A stretch of 64,000 nucleotides of DNA from NCBI GenBank assembly GCA_907164885.2, contig OU015490.1, forward strand, positions 204,419,661 through 204,483,660, written 5' to 3'. Shown piece after piece: positions 10,540 through 21,911 of this stretch (its first letter is position 1; every line of letters begins with the position of its first letter). The DNA comes from Dolomedes plantarius. Taxonomy: Eukaryota; Arthropoda; Arachnida; Araneae; Dolomedidae. The notes below the pieces were generated by a model, which ran no database searches, was not told where the DNA came from, and was given only the letters and a program-made list of their open reading frames with translations. The position numbers were made by a program, and so were the translations under genes.

Positions 10540-12279
10540 TTACGTTATTTTGTATGCAAAATTGTCAAATCGTTTTGTGTTATGAAATTTTTTACTATAA
10601 GTGAAGAAATATGCATTATGCTACACAAGTCAGCGTTTGATATTAGCTAGAAAATTCCTTTGAGCAACTAAACAGTGCTAAAAGCTGATGAAATGGCTCA
10701 AGATGCTGAAGACTCATTAGATGAGAATTTAAAAACATTACAGATCTCTATACAGCTTGATGAGTCAACTGTTCTTGGAAATTAGGTCTTACTTTTAGTA
10801 TACATGCGATTGATAAAAGAAGACAATAATTGCCAATAATTTTTATTCGCTAAAAATTTGCAAACTGATACTAAAGGAGAATCGTTATTGGAAGAGTTTT
10901 TCAAAGTAAAAGAAATCCCCCTCAGAAATATCAGTTGCTACAAATGGTGTTCCAGCCATGCTAGGATGCTACAGGGAGGTGGGGGGGGGGATTCTTCTTG
11001 CATATTTAAAAAAAGTGGTTCCGAATGTATTCGTTGAACTCTGCACCATTCATCGTCAGCATTTAGTTGCCAAAAATCTGAGTGAACATTAGAGCATGTT
11101 CTATTAATTAGTTCCTTGGATCACAGATTATATTCAACTTTGTACTGAAAACGATGAAGAATTCAATCCCTTGCTGCTTCATACAGAAGTTATTGGTTAT
11201 CAAAAGGTGTCTGTTTGGATCTGTCTTATAAACTTCATGACTCGGTGCTAGAGTTCTTAGAAAACAAAGATGATGCTTTACGAGTCAACTTAACCGATTC
11301 CAAATATGACATAGCTTATTTGATAGACTTGTTTAATAAATTTAATGAAACAAATCAAAGACTCAAAGTCGAAGAGCTGAATTTAATCAAAACTAAAACT
11401 GTTATTTCCTCGTTTGTGGCAAAACTTCTGTGCAAACGAAATTTAAGACGAAGGGAATTAAGCCAGTTTCAAAATTTGTCAACAATAGTAAATCATCATG
11501 AAGACTTGATTATTGTCAGCACTTCTAAGCTCTCAATTCTGACTTCAATTAACGATTTGAAGACATTCTCAATAGGAACATACTCGATTTGGTTTTTGAC
11601 ACTTTTTCCAAGAACAAACGCAGAAGAATCTCCAAAAATACAAGGGGAACTGATAGAAGTAACAACAAATGAGGAATTGAAATTCAAACACAGCAACCAA
11701 CAGTTCTGGTTGCAAAAACGTACCTACACTTACCCTGGAATATGGGCTATTGTACAAAAGTTTTTAGCTGCATTTCTTTCATTACATTTAGTGGAACGTG
11801 GTTTCAGTGCGATCACAAATCTGTGCAAAAACAGGACTATAAACAGAAACCGACTACAAATACCTGATCGCGGTGATTTAAGAAAGCTGTTGATAAAAAT
11901 AGAGCCGAACACAAATATATTGATAGTAATCCATCAAGTTCATCCTTCTCATTAGGATTAGTTTTAATGTTATTTGTAATTTTTGCTTTAATATTATCCT
12001 TCGTTATCTTGTTTTTATGCGTGTAAAGCGAATATCACTGGTTGATTTTAATAAATAATTTTATACTTTTAAACTTCAAGGTATCTGATTTACAACATCT
12101 TTTTTTATTATGTTCTAGGACGTAGGTAGAAATATGGTTATATAAAAGGCCTTAAATATGTCAGTGCATCTGTGTTTGCTCACTTATAAAGGTGAATTAC
12201 CAAGGAGGCGGGGAATGGGCGCTGAGTAAGTTTTTCTCTGAAAAGGGGGCGGTAGGCTAAATAAGTTTGGAATCCCCTG
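10540..12279 (+). pseudogene. hAT transposase pseudogene (ZBED5/SCAND3-like lineage)
   Basis: A decayed hAT transposase. From about 10,680 the frame has remnants leading to QLDESTVLGN, the block containing the first catalytic Asp. The longest frame (11,215-11,955, 246 codons) covers the C-terminal half and ends with the hAT dimerisation region: LSLHLVERGFSAIT near residue 190, then NRLQIPDRGDLR. The 5' part has many stops, and a run of ten G sits near 10,980. The right end at 12,279 reads TTTGGAATCCCCTG, the complement of a hAT terminus CAGGGGATTCC, so the 3' end survives. The 5' end is missing. It directly follows the long-TIR element. Confidence 0.75.
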
Positions 12280-12299
12280 GCCTAGAGGAAGAGGAGTGG

Positions 12300-12890
12300 A
12301 TCAAGACAGCACGTTTGCACCTATTGATGTTTTTGTGGCGCCATCTCTTGTTCAAATATGCAACTAGTTTTCATTATAAATATAATATTGTTACCAATTT
12401 TAGGAGTCTATTGTAATTTTGCCAAGTATGACAGTTATCGCCAAATTGGCGATAGATTTGGTGACTTATTTTGGTCGTCAAATTTGGCGAATGGCACCAA
12501 ATGGTCACCAACCTTCTGGACCTTTCGAGGAGGTTCTGGAGCTTTCTAGCAGGCCGGCCGATAGAGGGCACTTTGGAATTCTATAAATATACCTGAGATT
12601 GACATTTTAAGTCAGTGTTCTTTTCTGCTGAGACTTGATTGTATGGAAAGCACGCTAGGCGAGTATTGTATTGCGTGCACTACAAGTAAGGATAACAAGT
12701 AAGACTGTTATCCTTACTTGTGTTTTTAGAGTTTTCTGCTGTATAGAAGACAGTTGTTACGTGTTTTCTGTATAAAATTTGTGTATGCGCCTGGAGAATT
12801 TACAGAATAATAAATTTTATTTTGTGTGCACTTTCTGAAGAGAATTTGTTCAATCCCATCGAACCCAGAAAACGGAACATTTTGGTGTCA
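12300..12890 (+). repeat. probable LTR (5' LTR of a truncated element)
   Basis: A GC-varied block ends near AACGGAACA at about 12,882 and is followed by TTTTGGTGTCAGGAGTGGGG, which has the look of a primer-binding-site region, then a start codon and a gag-like frame. AATAAATTTT near 12,807 could be the LTR polyadenylation signal. No second LTR was found, so the start is a guess. Confidence 0.5.
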
Positions 12891-12911
12891 GGAGTGGGGT
12901 AGGGATTGAAT

Positions 12912-13130
12912 GCCTATTACAAGATCAATGGCTGATCAGACTGTTACCGCTCAAGATTTGGAAGATAAATTTCAACAGATGATTGCTGCTATGATGGCTA
13001 TGCAAAACAACATTGCGACAGAGATAAAGAAAGAAGTATCTGCAGGTCAAGAAGAGTGAAAAGAAAGAAATGTCTGCAGGTCAAGAAGAGATGAAAGCTG
13101 TTCAAGAATAGATAAAGAAGGAAATGTCGG
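12912..13130 (+). pseudogene. gag N-terminus of truncated LTR retrotransposon
   Basis: A frame starting MPITRSMADQTVTAQDLEDK continues with a Met-rich helix (MIAAMMAMQNN) and a Lys/Glu coiled segment repeated twice (KKEMSAGQEE). Stops interrupt the repeat, and the element ends abruptly in a run of about 13 G at 13,129-13,142. This is the start of an LTR-element gag by position after the LTR-like block; the clade is unknown. Confidence 0.5.
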
Positions 13131-13142
13131 GGGGGGGGGGGG

Positions 13143-13545
13143 TCAGTTAATTTATTAATGTAATTTTATATCGGAGTGGGCTGTATGAGTTTCCATTACC
13201 AAAAGAAAATATTTAATGTACTTGTTTAAATGCAGTTAAATCAATCTTCATAATTCTTTTAATACAAATAATATTGGAATGGCTTACCTTTTACCATCAT
13301 CTGAATAATTGTTGAATAAATCAATACAAAATAAGACTTCAATGCATGTATCCATACGATAAATTTAATAAATGACTTCAGTTTTTGCACATAACTTGAA
13401 TTTTTGACATAAAGAATAAATATTCAGACTCAGAGTGAATATAATGAATCATTGACTTCAAAATGTCAAACCTTTACAAAAGAATAGGAATGGAATCGCA
13501 TCCAACATAGCGAATAACCATTTTTTTGCATTGCTTAGCGTCGAA
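13143..13545. other. AT-rich non-coding stretch
   Basis: Nothing recognisable between the G run and the SINE-containing repeat. Confidence 0.4.
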
Positions 13546-13910
13546 TCAACAACAAAAATAAACAAACATTTTAGCTTGAAGAGAAAAAAATGTTGCATAG
13601 TGACGCCATCTATTGAGCAAGAACTTAACTAAAATACAATGTTCAAATGCCGTAGCACTTGTGCGGGGATTTGAACCGGGGACCTCTCGCTCTGCAGTCC
13701 GATGCGATAACCATCCAGCCACGGAGTCCATCGAGAGAAAGGTCCTCTGGAGAGGGCATGACGCTTTTTCGTTACGTGACGATTCCTGCCAGTTCACTCT
13801 ACTGTAAGCCACGTAAAAGAACTTCGTTCCAAAAAGTATGCATTCAATATTCTTTGGTGAAAATACGCACCGCACAATATTTTAATTATAAAGATTCTTG
13901 ACTGTATTTG
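13546..13910 (-). repeat. repeat with a tRNA-Cys-like SINE head
   Basis: On the minus strand, 13,730-13,660 reads a tRNA-like segment with A box TGGCTGGATGG, a loop GACTGCAGA that would give a GCA (Cys) anticodon, then AGGTCCCCGGTTCAAATCC (B box). The acceptor ends do not pair, so it is not a functional tRNA gene. The body downstream on the minus strand, and the flank up to 13,905, recur around the long-TIR element at 7.5 and 10.52 kb, showing it is a dispersed family. Confidence 0.65.
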
Positions 13911-14179
13911 GATTAAATTCAATTGTAATATTCATACTAAAGCATGAACACACACAAATATTTTTCTTAAGTCATGAGCTTATTCACTCTCTTTTATTTC
14001 TCAGGCTTTTTATCTTCATAAATTGTCCACTAGTGGACTATTTATGAAAATAAACTCCACTAGTATTTCTCATATTAACTCAGCATGAGTGTGCAATTTG
14101 ACACCAGTTGATTATAACGGAAAGGTGTTTATTTAAAAGAATTGATATATGTAGTAAAGTGACTGATTAAAAACAACAG
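13911..14179. other. non-coding spacer
   Basis: AT-rich sequence with no recognised feature. Confidence 0.35.
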
Positions 14180-14470
14180 GTAGTGTTTGGACCCACCCAT
14201 ATAGAGGGCGCTTTGCGCGCGAGAAAAGGAACTTTAACGCCCTAGAGTTCGTCACTCGGACATTCGACTCTCACCTGATAATGAGCAACTCGCTGCTCTT
14301 GAATTTAGTTCTATTTGTAAATAGTTGTAAATAAATAAGTAATTTGTAAGCTCTCCCACCTCAGATTCTTCATTTAAGTTTGAACTGTTTTACTTGAAAT
14401 TTATTCGATCATTCTCAAATTCTGTGGAATAAGGAGGTTATCTCGATCCGCCGTCATTGTTGTACGAACC
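14180..14470 (+). repeat. probable 5' LTR of BEL/Pao element
   Basis: The block TGTTTGGACCCACCC onward, with CpG-rich GCGCTTTGCGCGCGAG and a later AATAAATAAG, precedes the BEL-type gag by less than 100 bp. No partner LTR is present in the window, so the boundaries are approximate. Confidence 0.45.
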
Positions 14471-15536
14471 CCGGATAAGCAGACCTTTAGATGATTCAGG
14501 TGAGAGATATTTAAATATTCTTTGACGATTTATTTAAGTTTCTAATTTACTCGAAATGGCTGAAAAGTTAGAAATGATTAGGAAGAAGCGTTCCGTTCTG
14601 AGGAACTTAACAACTAGACTATTAAATTCTATTCCTGCTAAATTAGCAGAAGATATTGTATAAAACTGATATCGAAACCTTGTATGATGAATTAGACGAA
14701 AAATCAAAAGAATTGAAGAGTATTGATAGAGAAATTGAACAATATTTGACTGTTAAAGAAATCGAAACAGAAATACTTTCTTGTGATGAATGTAACATTA
14801 AAATTATTGCTTTTAAAAGAAAGCTAAAAAACAAATTCAGTGAAATATCGAATAAAGAAATTGCTTCGAATGAAGTTAATACGTCTGGTATAAACAATAA
14901 TAGCGATCCAACGAATAGCGATGTATTGGTAAATTCTCAGAGTTTTGATTCAAATGTCGTTAAGTTGCCTAAGCTTACTATAGGCAAATTTTTCTGTGAC
15001 TCAAGCCATTGGCTAGAATTTTGGCAACAATTCGAAAGTGCAATCCACAATAACACGAAATTATCGAAAATAGATAAGTTTAATTATTTAAAAGCGTTTC
15101 TCGGTGGAACTGCCTTAAAAAGCATTAGCGGATTTTCTCTTAACAAATGAAAATTATGATTCTGCAGTAAAATTACTAGAATCCAGATTTGGAAGAAGAG
15201 ACGTCGTCATTAATTCATTAATGATTAAATTGTTAAATTTAGAACCCTTGCGAAATTCCTCTAACATAAAAGAATTCCGAAAATTTTTCGAGGAGCTTGG
15301 AAACCAAATTAGAAGTTTAGAGTCGTTGGGAGTTGCTTCTGGCTCTTACGGTAATTTTTTGTATCCAATTTTATTAAAACTTCTCCCTAATGATATAGCG
15401 CTAGAGTTTAGCAGACAACGCAAAAATCGGGAAGAAATTGATATATCTGAGCTTATCCAGTTTTTGAAAACAAGTGCAGTTCAGGGAAACCGTGATGCTA
15501 ATGAACTCGAACTGTAATATGAATCCTGAACCTGTA

Positions 15537-15799
15537 TGTAGTGTCTGCGATGCTACGACCCGCGGCAGAGTGTCTGATAATTTGACGAATGACCACCAGA
15601 TCGCGCCTACGTCGGCCAATGATATTCATTCCCTCCCAGCGATCAAGGAGAGCGAAAAAGAGACTCTGTCTCTCTCGTTTTGTACGGCAGCGGACGTTGC
15701 ATAATACTTTCTATGTTAAATTTTGTTAAATAAATATAGTTTTTTAATGTGGAAGATATCATCAGTTATCCTCGCAGAACACGCTACACCTTCACTAAA
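15537..15799 (+). repeat. Gypsy-A 5' LTR
   Basis: 263 bp. It contains TAAATAAATATAG near its 3' part as a possible polyadenylation signal. Equal in length to the 3' LTR. Confidence 0.93.
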
Positions 15800-15901
15800 A
15801 TGGTGACTATGGACTTCTGCTGATTAAAAACTTTTTCGTGTCGACTCATCACTATCGGTTTGGACTACTTTCGTTTTGTGAACATTTCGTTAACCCTCGC
15901 A

Positions 15902-16689
15902 ATGGCTGAAAAATCGACAGTGAAAATGCCTCCTTTCAATTTAGCCGATCCCCACCTCTGGTTCCACATGGTGGAAGCAACGTTCCAGCTTGCGACTCCG
16001 AAACCCATCGCAGAAAGCAAGACCAAATTTAATTATTGCTTATCCCTTCTCCCTCTCGAAGTTTCTGCTACCGTTCGAGACGTCATCATTAACCACGTCA
16101 AGGACGATCCTTACAAAATATTGAAGGTATTGAAGGAGGAAATAATCTCTCGCTGCGGAGAAACCCAAACCCAAGAACTGCGCCGTTTGCTGGCTAGGGA
16201 GCAGCTCGGAGACAGAAAACCTACTGAACTATTACGCAGTATGCAACGAAGAGCAGAATCCCATAACATTTCTGATTCTTTGTTACTGGAACTATTTTTG
16301 AACCAGTTACCTTCCAACGTTCAATCAATTCTGGCTTCTATTCCATCTTTAACTCCACTGAAAGCGGCGGAAGTATCAGATCGTATAATTGAAGTATCTT
16401 CATCAGAAGTAAGTCAAATTTTTGCACCAAGAACTCTATATCTAATAATAATGAATCCGCATTATTGACCGAAATTAAAGCACTTCGTAAAGAAGTCGCT
16501 GCTTTGCGAAAATCGAGAAGCTCATCTCGAAACCGAAACTCCTTTCATTTTCGGAATCGAAAGAACAGCGTTTCCTCTTCTCCTAATAGAGATTCAAAAA
16601 TGTGTTTTTATCACATAAGATTTAAATCGAACGCAAGAAAATGTATCCAGCCCTGTAACTATCAGGAAAATGCCAACGGGCAAGAGTAA
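15902..16689 (+). pseudogene. Gypsy-A gag
   Basis: Starts MAEKSTVKMPPFNLADPHLW and continues through the arthropod gypsy gag core: FHMVEATFQLA, LPLEVSATVRDVI, LLAREQLGDRKPTELL, and LFLNQLPSNVQSILAS. The first frame ends at 16,468. A second frame (16,465-16,689) carries on with an Arg/Ser-rich stretch and a degenerate zinc-knuckle-like block CFYHIRFKSNARKC. The break near 16,440 is a small deletion or frameshift. The same gag layout is seen in Gypsy-B and Gypsy-C, so the three are related. Confidence 0.85.
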
Positions 16690-16703
16690 CGGCGACTTAT
16701 GTC

Positions 16704-19700
16704 TTGCCGCCAACAAACTGTCGTCTCTTTATCCGTGACAGAACAAAAAATGTATCTTTTCTCATCGATACAGGAAGTGATTGCTCAATCATTCCTGCTA
16801 CTAAAAATGAAAAGAAGCTTACACCGATTCAGACTTTTACAGCTGCTAATAATTCTTCAATTAAAGTTTTCGGGAAGAAATTGTTAACTTTGGATTTTGG
16901 TCTTCGTCGAAAGTTCGTGTTTCCATTTTACATTTGCGATGTTTCGAATGCAATAGTAGGTGCTGATTTTCTGTACTATTTCAATTTGAAACCTGACGTT
17001 AGAAATCGTCGTTTAAATGATATTAATACTAAGTTAAATTGTCATGGTATTTTTAAACATTCTGAAATTGTTTCTGTTAAAACTGTTTATGGTGACATTT
17101 TTTATATTAAATTGTTAAACAAATTTCCTCAAATAACGAAGCCTATTTGCTCTGACCAAATTATTAAACATAATGTTGTCCATCATATCGAAACTTTTGG
17201 CTCACCCGTTTTCGCTAAACCTCGTCGTCTCGCACCGGATAGGTTAAAAATAGCGAAAACTGAATTTCAACATATGATAGATTTAGGCCATATGCGCCCA
17301 TCTAAAAGTAATTTTTCTTCTCCTTTACATTTAGTGCCCAAGAAAGGCAGTTTGGACTGGCGTCCAGTAGGCGATTATCGCGCTTTAAATTCTCAAACAA
17401 TTAAGGACAAATATCCTATTCCTAACATCATGGATTTTACGAGTGAATTGCATGGCACCAAAACATTTTCTCATATCGATTTAATTAAAGCATATCATCA
17501 GATTCCTATCGCGCCTGAAGATATACATAAAACTGCGATTATAACTCCTTTTGGCTTATTTGAAAGCACGCGAATGCAGTTTGGTCTCTGCAATGCTTCT
17601 AGTACATTTCAAAGGTTCATTGATGAAGTCGTCAGGGGTCTGGATGGTGTATATGCCTTCATTGATGACATATTAATTGCATCTTGTTCTCATGAAGAGC
17701 ATGCACAGCATCTAAGAGCACTTTTCAATAGATTAGATTATTATTGTTTAACTATTAATCCTTCTAAATGTTCTTTTGGTCAAGATAATTTAAATTTTTT
17801 AGGATTTAAAATTTCTGAAAAAGACTTAGAACCTTTGACTGATTGTGTTGATGCAATTTTAAAATTTCCCAAACCTGATTCAATTACTCAATTACGTAGA
17901 TTTTTAGGATTATATAATTTTTATAGACGTTTCATTCCTAAAGCGGCTCATATTTTGTCACCTCTAAATAAATTTTTAGAAGAGAAACGAAATAAAAAGA
18001 AATCAACTAGATCATCTTAAAAAGCCAGATCCACCTTTAAATTGGTCTGATGAAGCTAATAAATCATTTTCTGACGCAAACAAGCTCTCGCTGATGCAAC
18101 ACTTTTAAAATATCCGATACCTGGTGCTCAATTACGCCTATGGACTGATGCATCAGATGTTGCAATTGGCAGTTCACTAATGCAATTTCATGACAATAAA
18201 TGGGAACCAATAGCTTTCTTTTCCACTAAGTTAAGTAAAAGTCAAATAAATTGGTCAACATACGATCGCGAATTATTGGCAATATATGCTTCAATAAAAA
18301 AATTTCGTCATATGCTTGATGGCAGAATTTTTTCCATTTTCACAGACCAAAAACCTCTTATTTACGCGTTCAAACAAAAACCAGATAAACGCTCACCGCG
18401 TCAATTAAGACACCTAGAATTCAACAGATATTCGCCATGTTAAAGGCAGTGAGAACATTATTGCAGATACTCTTTCAAGGAGTGAGATAGATACGATTTT
18501 TAAACCTCCAACTTTAGATTTTAAAACACTTGAGCAAGAACAACAAAACGATTCGGAATTACAACAAATATTAAATTCAAATGATACATCTTTGAAATTA
18601 CAAAAACATTACTTTTCCCTAGAAGATGTAAATTTAATGTGATTTTTCAACAAAACAACCGCGACCATTTATTCCACAATCTTTTACACAAACTATTTTT
18701 GATAACTTACATTTTTTATCTCATCCTGGCGCATTTTCAACCACAAATTTAATTTCAAAACGTTTTGTATGGCCTAACATGAAGGTGGATATCAAAAATA
18801 AAGTTCGTTCTTGTGACAAATGTCAGCGAGCAAAAGTATTTAAACACACCAAAGCTCCACTCAGCACATTTGCTCAACCGGACGCTCAATTTTCTCACAT
18901 CCATTTAGATTTCATTGGTCCCCTTCCGATTTCTGATGGTAAACAATATTGCCTTACAATAATTGATAGATTTACCAGATGGCCTGAAATAATTCCCACG
19001 ACTGACATGACAGCCGAAACAACCGCTCAAGCACTTATGCATGGCTTGATATCCCGTTTTGGTACACCTGTAACTATAACGACTGATCAGGGACGGAATT
19101 TCAAGTCAAATCTTTTCCGTGAATTAACACAAATTTTGGGCTGTCCAATCCATTCCAATTCTTATCATCCTCAAAGTAACGGTATGATAGAAAGATTTCA
19201 CAGGCAACTTAAAAGTTCAATAATAGCCCATGAAAAGAACAAATGGACGGAAATTTTACCCGTAGTTTTATTAGGCATTCGTACAGCTTTAAAAGTAGAC
19301 ATCAATGCAACTTGTGCACAACTGGTTTACGGTACATCATTACGATTACCTTCAGATCTCTTAAGCACAGATTCTTTATCTCCACCAGTAACACAAAATT
19401 ATGTAACAAATTTAATATCTATGATGAGAAAATTAAACCCAATAGCTGCATCCACACACGGTAACAATAATTTCTATGTGAACCCAAATTTAAAATCATG
19501 TTCTCATGTATTTTTATGAAGTGACAAAATTCGTCCTCCATAAACAGCTCCATACACCGGACCTCATTTGGTAATAGAACATTCTCATAAAACATTTGTA
19601 ATTGAAGTTAATGGTAAAAACACAACCGTATCAATTGATCGGATTAAACCTGCTTTTCAAATTTCTGAAAAAGTAAAGTCCAATCCAATACCATTCATTA

Positions 19701-19810
19701 CGAATCAGTTACCACAAACAAATGAGCAGAAACCCACTATAACCAGATCAGGTCGGCGTGTACATTTTCCTAAATATCCAGTGAAAGAATATATCATAAT
19801 CAAGAATAAG
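16704..19810 (+). pseudogene. Gypsy-A pol (protease, RT, RNase H, integrase)
   Basis: The first long frame (16,704-18,020) carries the protease motif [13 protein letters not shown] near residues 20-30, then the RT with [32 protein letters not shown] and the catalytic FIDDILIAS block near residue 320. Frames 18,180-18,443 hold RNase H (WSTYDRELLAIYASIKKF, FTDQKPLIYAF). Frames 18,779-19,519 hold integrase with the zinc-domain half CDKCQRAK, LDFIGP, TTDQGRNF and IERFHRQLK, the DDE core. A tail frame (19,568-19,800) has TVSIDRIKPAF. Stops or frameshifts near 18,020, 18,443-18,779, 19,519 and 19,542 disable it. Confidence 0.9.
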
Positions 19811-19998
19811 TCATTGATTTTATGGAAAGATTTGTTTATTGTATGTCATTTGTATTTTGCATCTGTATTTTGTATGTTATCAGTATTTTCCTTTCAACTT
19901 GCATTTTTCTTTTATCATCATGTATTTCTTTCAACTGTTCATTGCATTTTTGTTTTAAAATTTCCAAGTATCGTGACTCTGTCACTGGGGGGATAGTC

Positions 19999-20261
19999 TG
20001 TAGTGTCTGCGATGCTACGACCCCCGGCACAGTGTCTGATAATTTGGCGAATGACCACCAGATCGAGCCTACGTCGGCCAATGATATTCATTCCCTCCCA
20101 GCGCTCAAGGAGAGCGAAAAAGAGACTCCCTCTCTCTCGTTTTGTACGGCAGCGGACGTTGCATAATATTTTCTATGTTAAGTTTTGTTAAATAAATATA
20201 GTTTTTTAATGTGGAAGACATCATCAGTTATCCTCACAGAACACGCTACACCTTCACTAAA
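19999..20261 (+). repeat. Gypsy-A 3' LTR
   Basis: 263 bp, paired with the 5' LTR and followed by the TGTA duplication. Confidence 0.93.
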
Positions 20262-20390
20262 TGTATATAAAAATAGTAGCATAAATCCAAACAGAAACTT
20301 TCGTACTAAAAATATATTAAAATCTGCACACTCAGCATTAAACACTATGACCAGACCGTGCGAATATTTTTACGAATATTCTTACGAATA

Positions 20391-20639
20391 CGAGATTTTC
20401 ATAACATGAACTCATAATCTTGTATTTAATTCACCTTCTTTCTCATGTTCGCAAACGCCGAGTTGATGAGATTCATACTCTCATGTATTCTACTTCATTA
20501 GAGGAAATAAGTTTCAAACTCGAAATTCGAAGACATTGGTTCACACAATATACATATATTTACAAAACAGAATATTTACAACAAATCATACATAAGAATT
20601 ATAGTTTCGATGTCCGCAAGGTGTAGTCCTAATTTTTTA
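20391..20639. other. non-coding spacer
   Basis: AT-rich sequence between the BEL gag remnant and a BEL integrase tail on the other strand. No feature recognised; the 3' LTR of the minus-strand element might lie here but I cannot delimit it. Confidence 0.3.
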
Positions 20640-21110
20640 CTGAATACAAAAGCGTTACTTACAGGATCTGTGACACAACATCTCCCAAATTTGATTTATC
20701 AAGAGGTAAATCAAATAAGACATTTCTTAGGGGCTTCTGGAACAGAGTCTACTAAGTCAGGATTAACAACTATGCGAGCTGAACGGCCGACAAGTTGCTC
20801 TTGATCACTTCTGAAACCAACCTCCAAACGATATAGTTTCTGTATTGGAAGAATGAAGCATCCATCTTTTATTTTGTCTAGACTCTCACCACTCGAATAT
20901 AACCTTGACGTCTGGGATAAAGTTGTTGAATCTTTGTTATGGGCCAATTTAATCTCATTTGGTTGTGAGACCCTGCGAGGACAATATCTCCATCGTTTGC
21001 TTCAGCTCTTTCCGCTTTTGCTTTCTGACCCAAAAGATATATCAATAATATCAATATTCATCTCGAAATTCTACTATGCAATTGCTGTTGGAGTTCATTG
21101 AAAAAACATT
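20640..21110 (-). pseudogene. BEL/Pao integrase C-terminal relic
   Basis: On the minus strand one frame reads ANDGDIVLAGS, RLNWPITKIQQLYP and GYIRVVRV. The next frame continues KDGCFILPIQKLYRLEV and an acidic/valine tail (residues about 45-78 of the 20,947-20,711 frame). This is the small-beta-barrel C-terminal end of BEL/Pao pol: GDxVL, then WPIxKIxxLYPGxDGxxRVV, then RPIQxLYxLE. A frameshift lies near 20,870. It is on the opposite strand to the BEL gag at 14.5 kb, so it is a separate copy. Confidence 0.72.
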
Positions 21111-21314
21111 GCCTTACTTAAAGTTTCTTGCGATCTGTGAAATCGGGATCCGACGTTCTCTTTGAAGGAGAAGAAGATCAGAAATATTTGAGATTAAGAG
21201 AGTTAATGTCTCTGAGGCTAATGTAAACTAAAAAAATTGGAGTCACAAGTTGAATTGCTTCTTGTAGATTTTTTTCCCATTTGATCGTTACCTTTATTTT
21301 AAAGTTATTAAGCC

Positions 21315-21480
21315 AGGTGATGGCCGAATGGCTAAGGCGCTGGCAAACGGTACCAGAGTCTGAGGGTGTGAGTCCCACTATTGGCATGAATGTTTGTAGC
21401 CGTTTGGAATCGGCTTTAAGCAGTAGGTCCCGGTCTAATTAGCCCCCGTGTAGCAAAAGAGGACCATAGCACTCTGAACC
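21315..21480 (+). repeat. tRNA-derived SINE (Leu-like head)
   Basis: GGTGATGGCCGAATGGCTAA is an A box in a tRNA-Leu-like head, followed by GTGTGAGTCCCA as a weak B box. The tail (ATGTTTGTAGCC, GTCTAATTAGCCC) is shared with the copies at 2826-3115. It is not foldable as a functional tRNA in my reading. Confidence 0.65.
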
Positions 21481-21499
21481 ATTTTAACGTTATTATGTT

Positions 21500-21710
21500 C
21501 CGCTTACATAGTATAGTGTTTAGCCTTGTGAGTTTCCAATATGTAGGTTTGGGTTCGAATCCCCGCTAAGGCATAGACGTTCATCAGCCGGCCCCTCCTA
21601 AGTAGCAGTGTTGTTTCATATAGTGCTCCCATAATAAAATAACCAACGAATTTACGGCGTGGTTGGGTAAATAACCTTGGGACAAATGCCGACCACGTTC
21701 GGAAAATAAA
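21500..21710 (+). repeat. second tRNA-derived SINE
   Basis: AGTATAGTGTTTAGCC and TTGGGTTCGAATCCCCGC form an A/B box pair at 21,508-21,572. The body then differs from the Leu-like SINE. It lies immediately downstream of that copy. Confidence 0.5.
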
Positions 21711-21911
21711 TAAGTGAATATTTCTCTTAATTTTTCATTGAATTCTCCAAAAGATGTTATTCTAATCGTGTTTACTTTTGCAGTATAATCACTGAAATGC
21801 AAACTCGCATTGGAAACATGACCAGAAGATGTACAGTATATCACTCTCAAACGCTATAACAATTTTCAATTAAATTTTTCCTGATGTTGTTTTACGTCAT
21901 ATATCTTTTAA

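Larger units (their letters stand above)
15537..20261 (+). mobile_element. Gypsy-A: complete but defective Ty3/gypsy element
   Basis: A 4725-bp element has two 263-bp LTRs (15,537-15,799 and 19,999-20,261), both starting TGTAGTGTCTGC. TGTA target duplications flank it at 15,533-15,536 and 20,262-20,265. The primer-binding region TGGTGACTATGGAC follows the left LTR. The purine run ACTGGGGGGATAG precedes the right LTR. By eye the LTRs differ at about 11 positions (about 4%). Gag and pol are both interrupted. No envelope-like frame was seen. Confidence 0.93.
14556..20390 (+). pseudogene. BEL/Pao gag, split by Gypsy-A
   Basis: Frames from 14,556 onward read MAEKLEMIRKKR, then after a break a long segment with LPKLTIGKFFCDSSHWLEFW (14,962-15,020) and, in a further frame (15,221-15,517), LEPLRNSSNIKEFRKFFEEL and LPNDIALEFSRQ. 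This is the DUF1759-type gag of BEL/Pao elements. A frame change occurs near 15,470. At 15,537 the gypsy LTR begins. After the second LTR the gag resumes at 20,266 as YKNSSINPNRN and SAHSALNTMTRPC, in frame with the sequence left of the insertion if one TGTA copy is removed. The gag then degenerates at 20,370-20,390 in a TACGAATA-type repeat. Pol is absent. Confidence 0.82.

Noticed and set aside
13660..13730. tRNA-Cys gene on the minus strand
   Set aside because: A and B boxes and a GCA loop are present, but the acceptor stem does not pair and the unit belongs to a dispersed repeat; a SINE head is a better reading.
20711..20947. Possible host exon (78-codon minus frame)
   Set aside because: Together with the adjacent frame it reads the C-terminal barrel of a BEL/Pao integrase, so it is retrotransposon-derived.
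21508..21572. tRNA gene
   Set aside because: Good B box but no cloverleaf with pairing acceptor arms; SINE-like.
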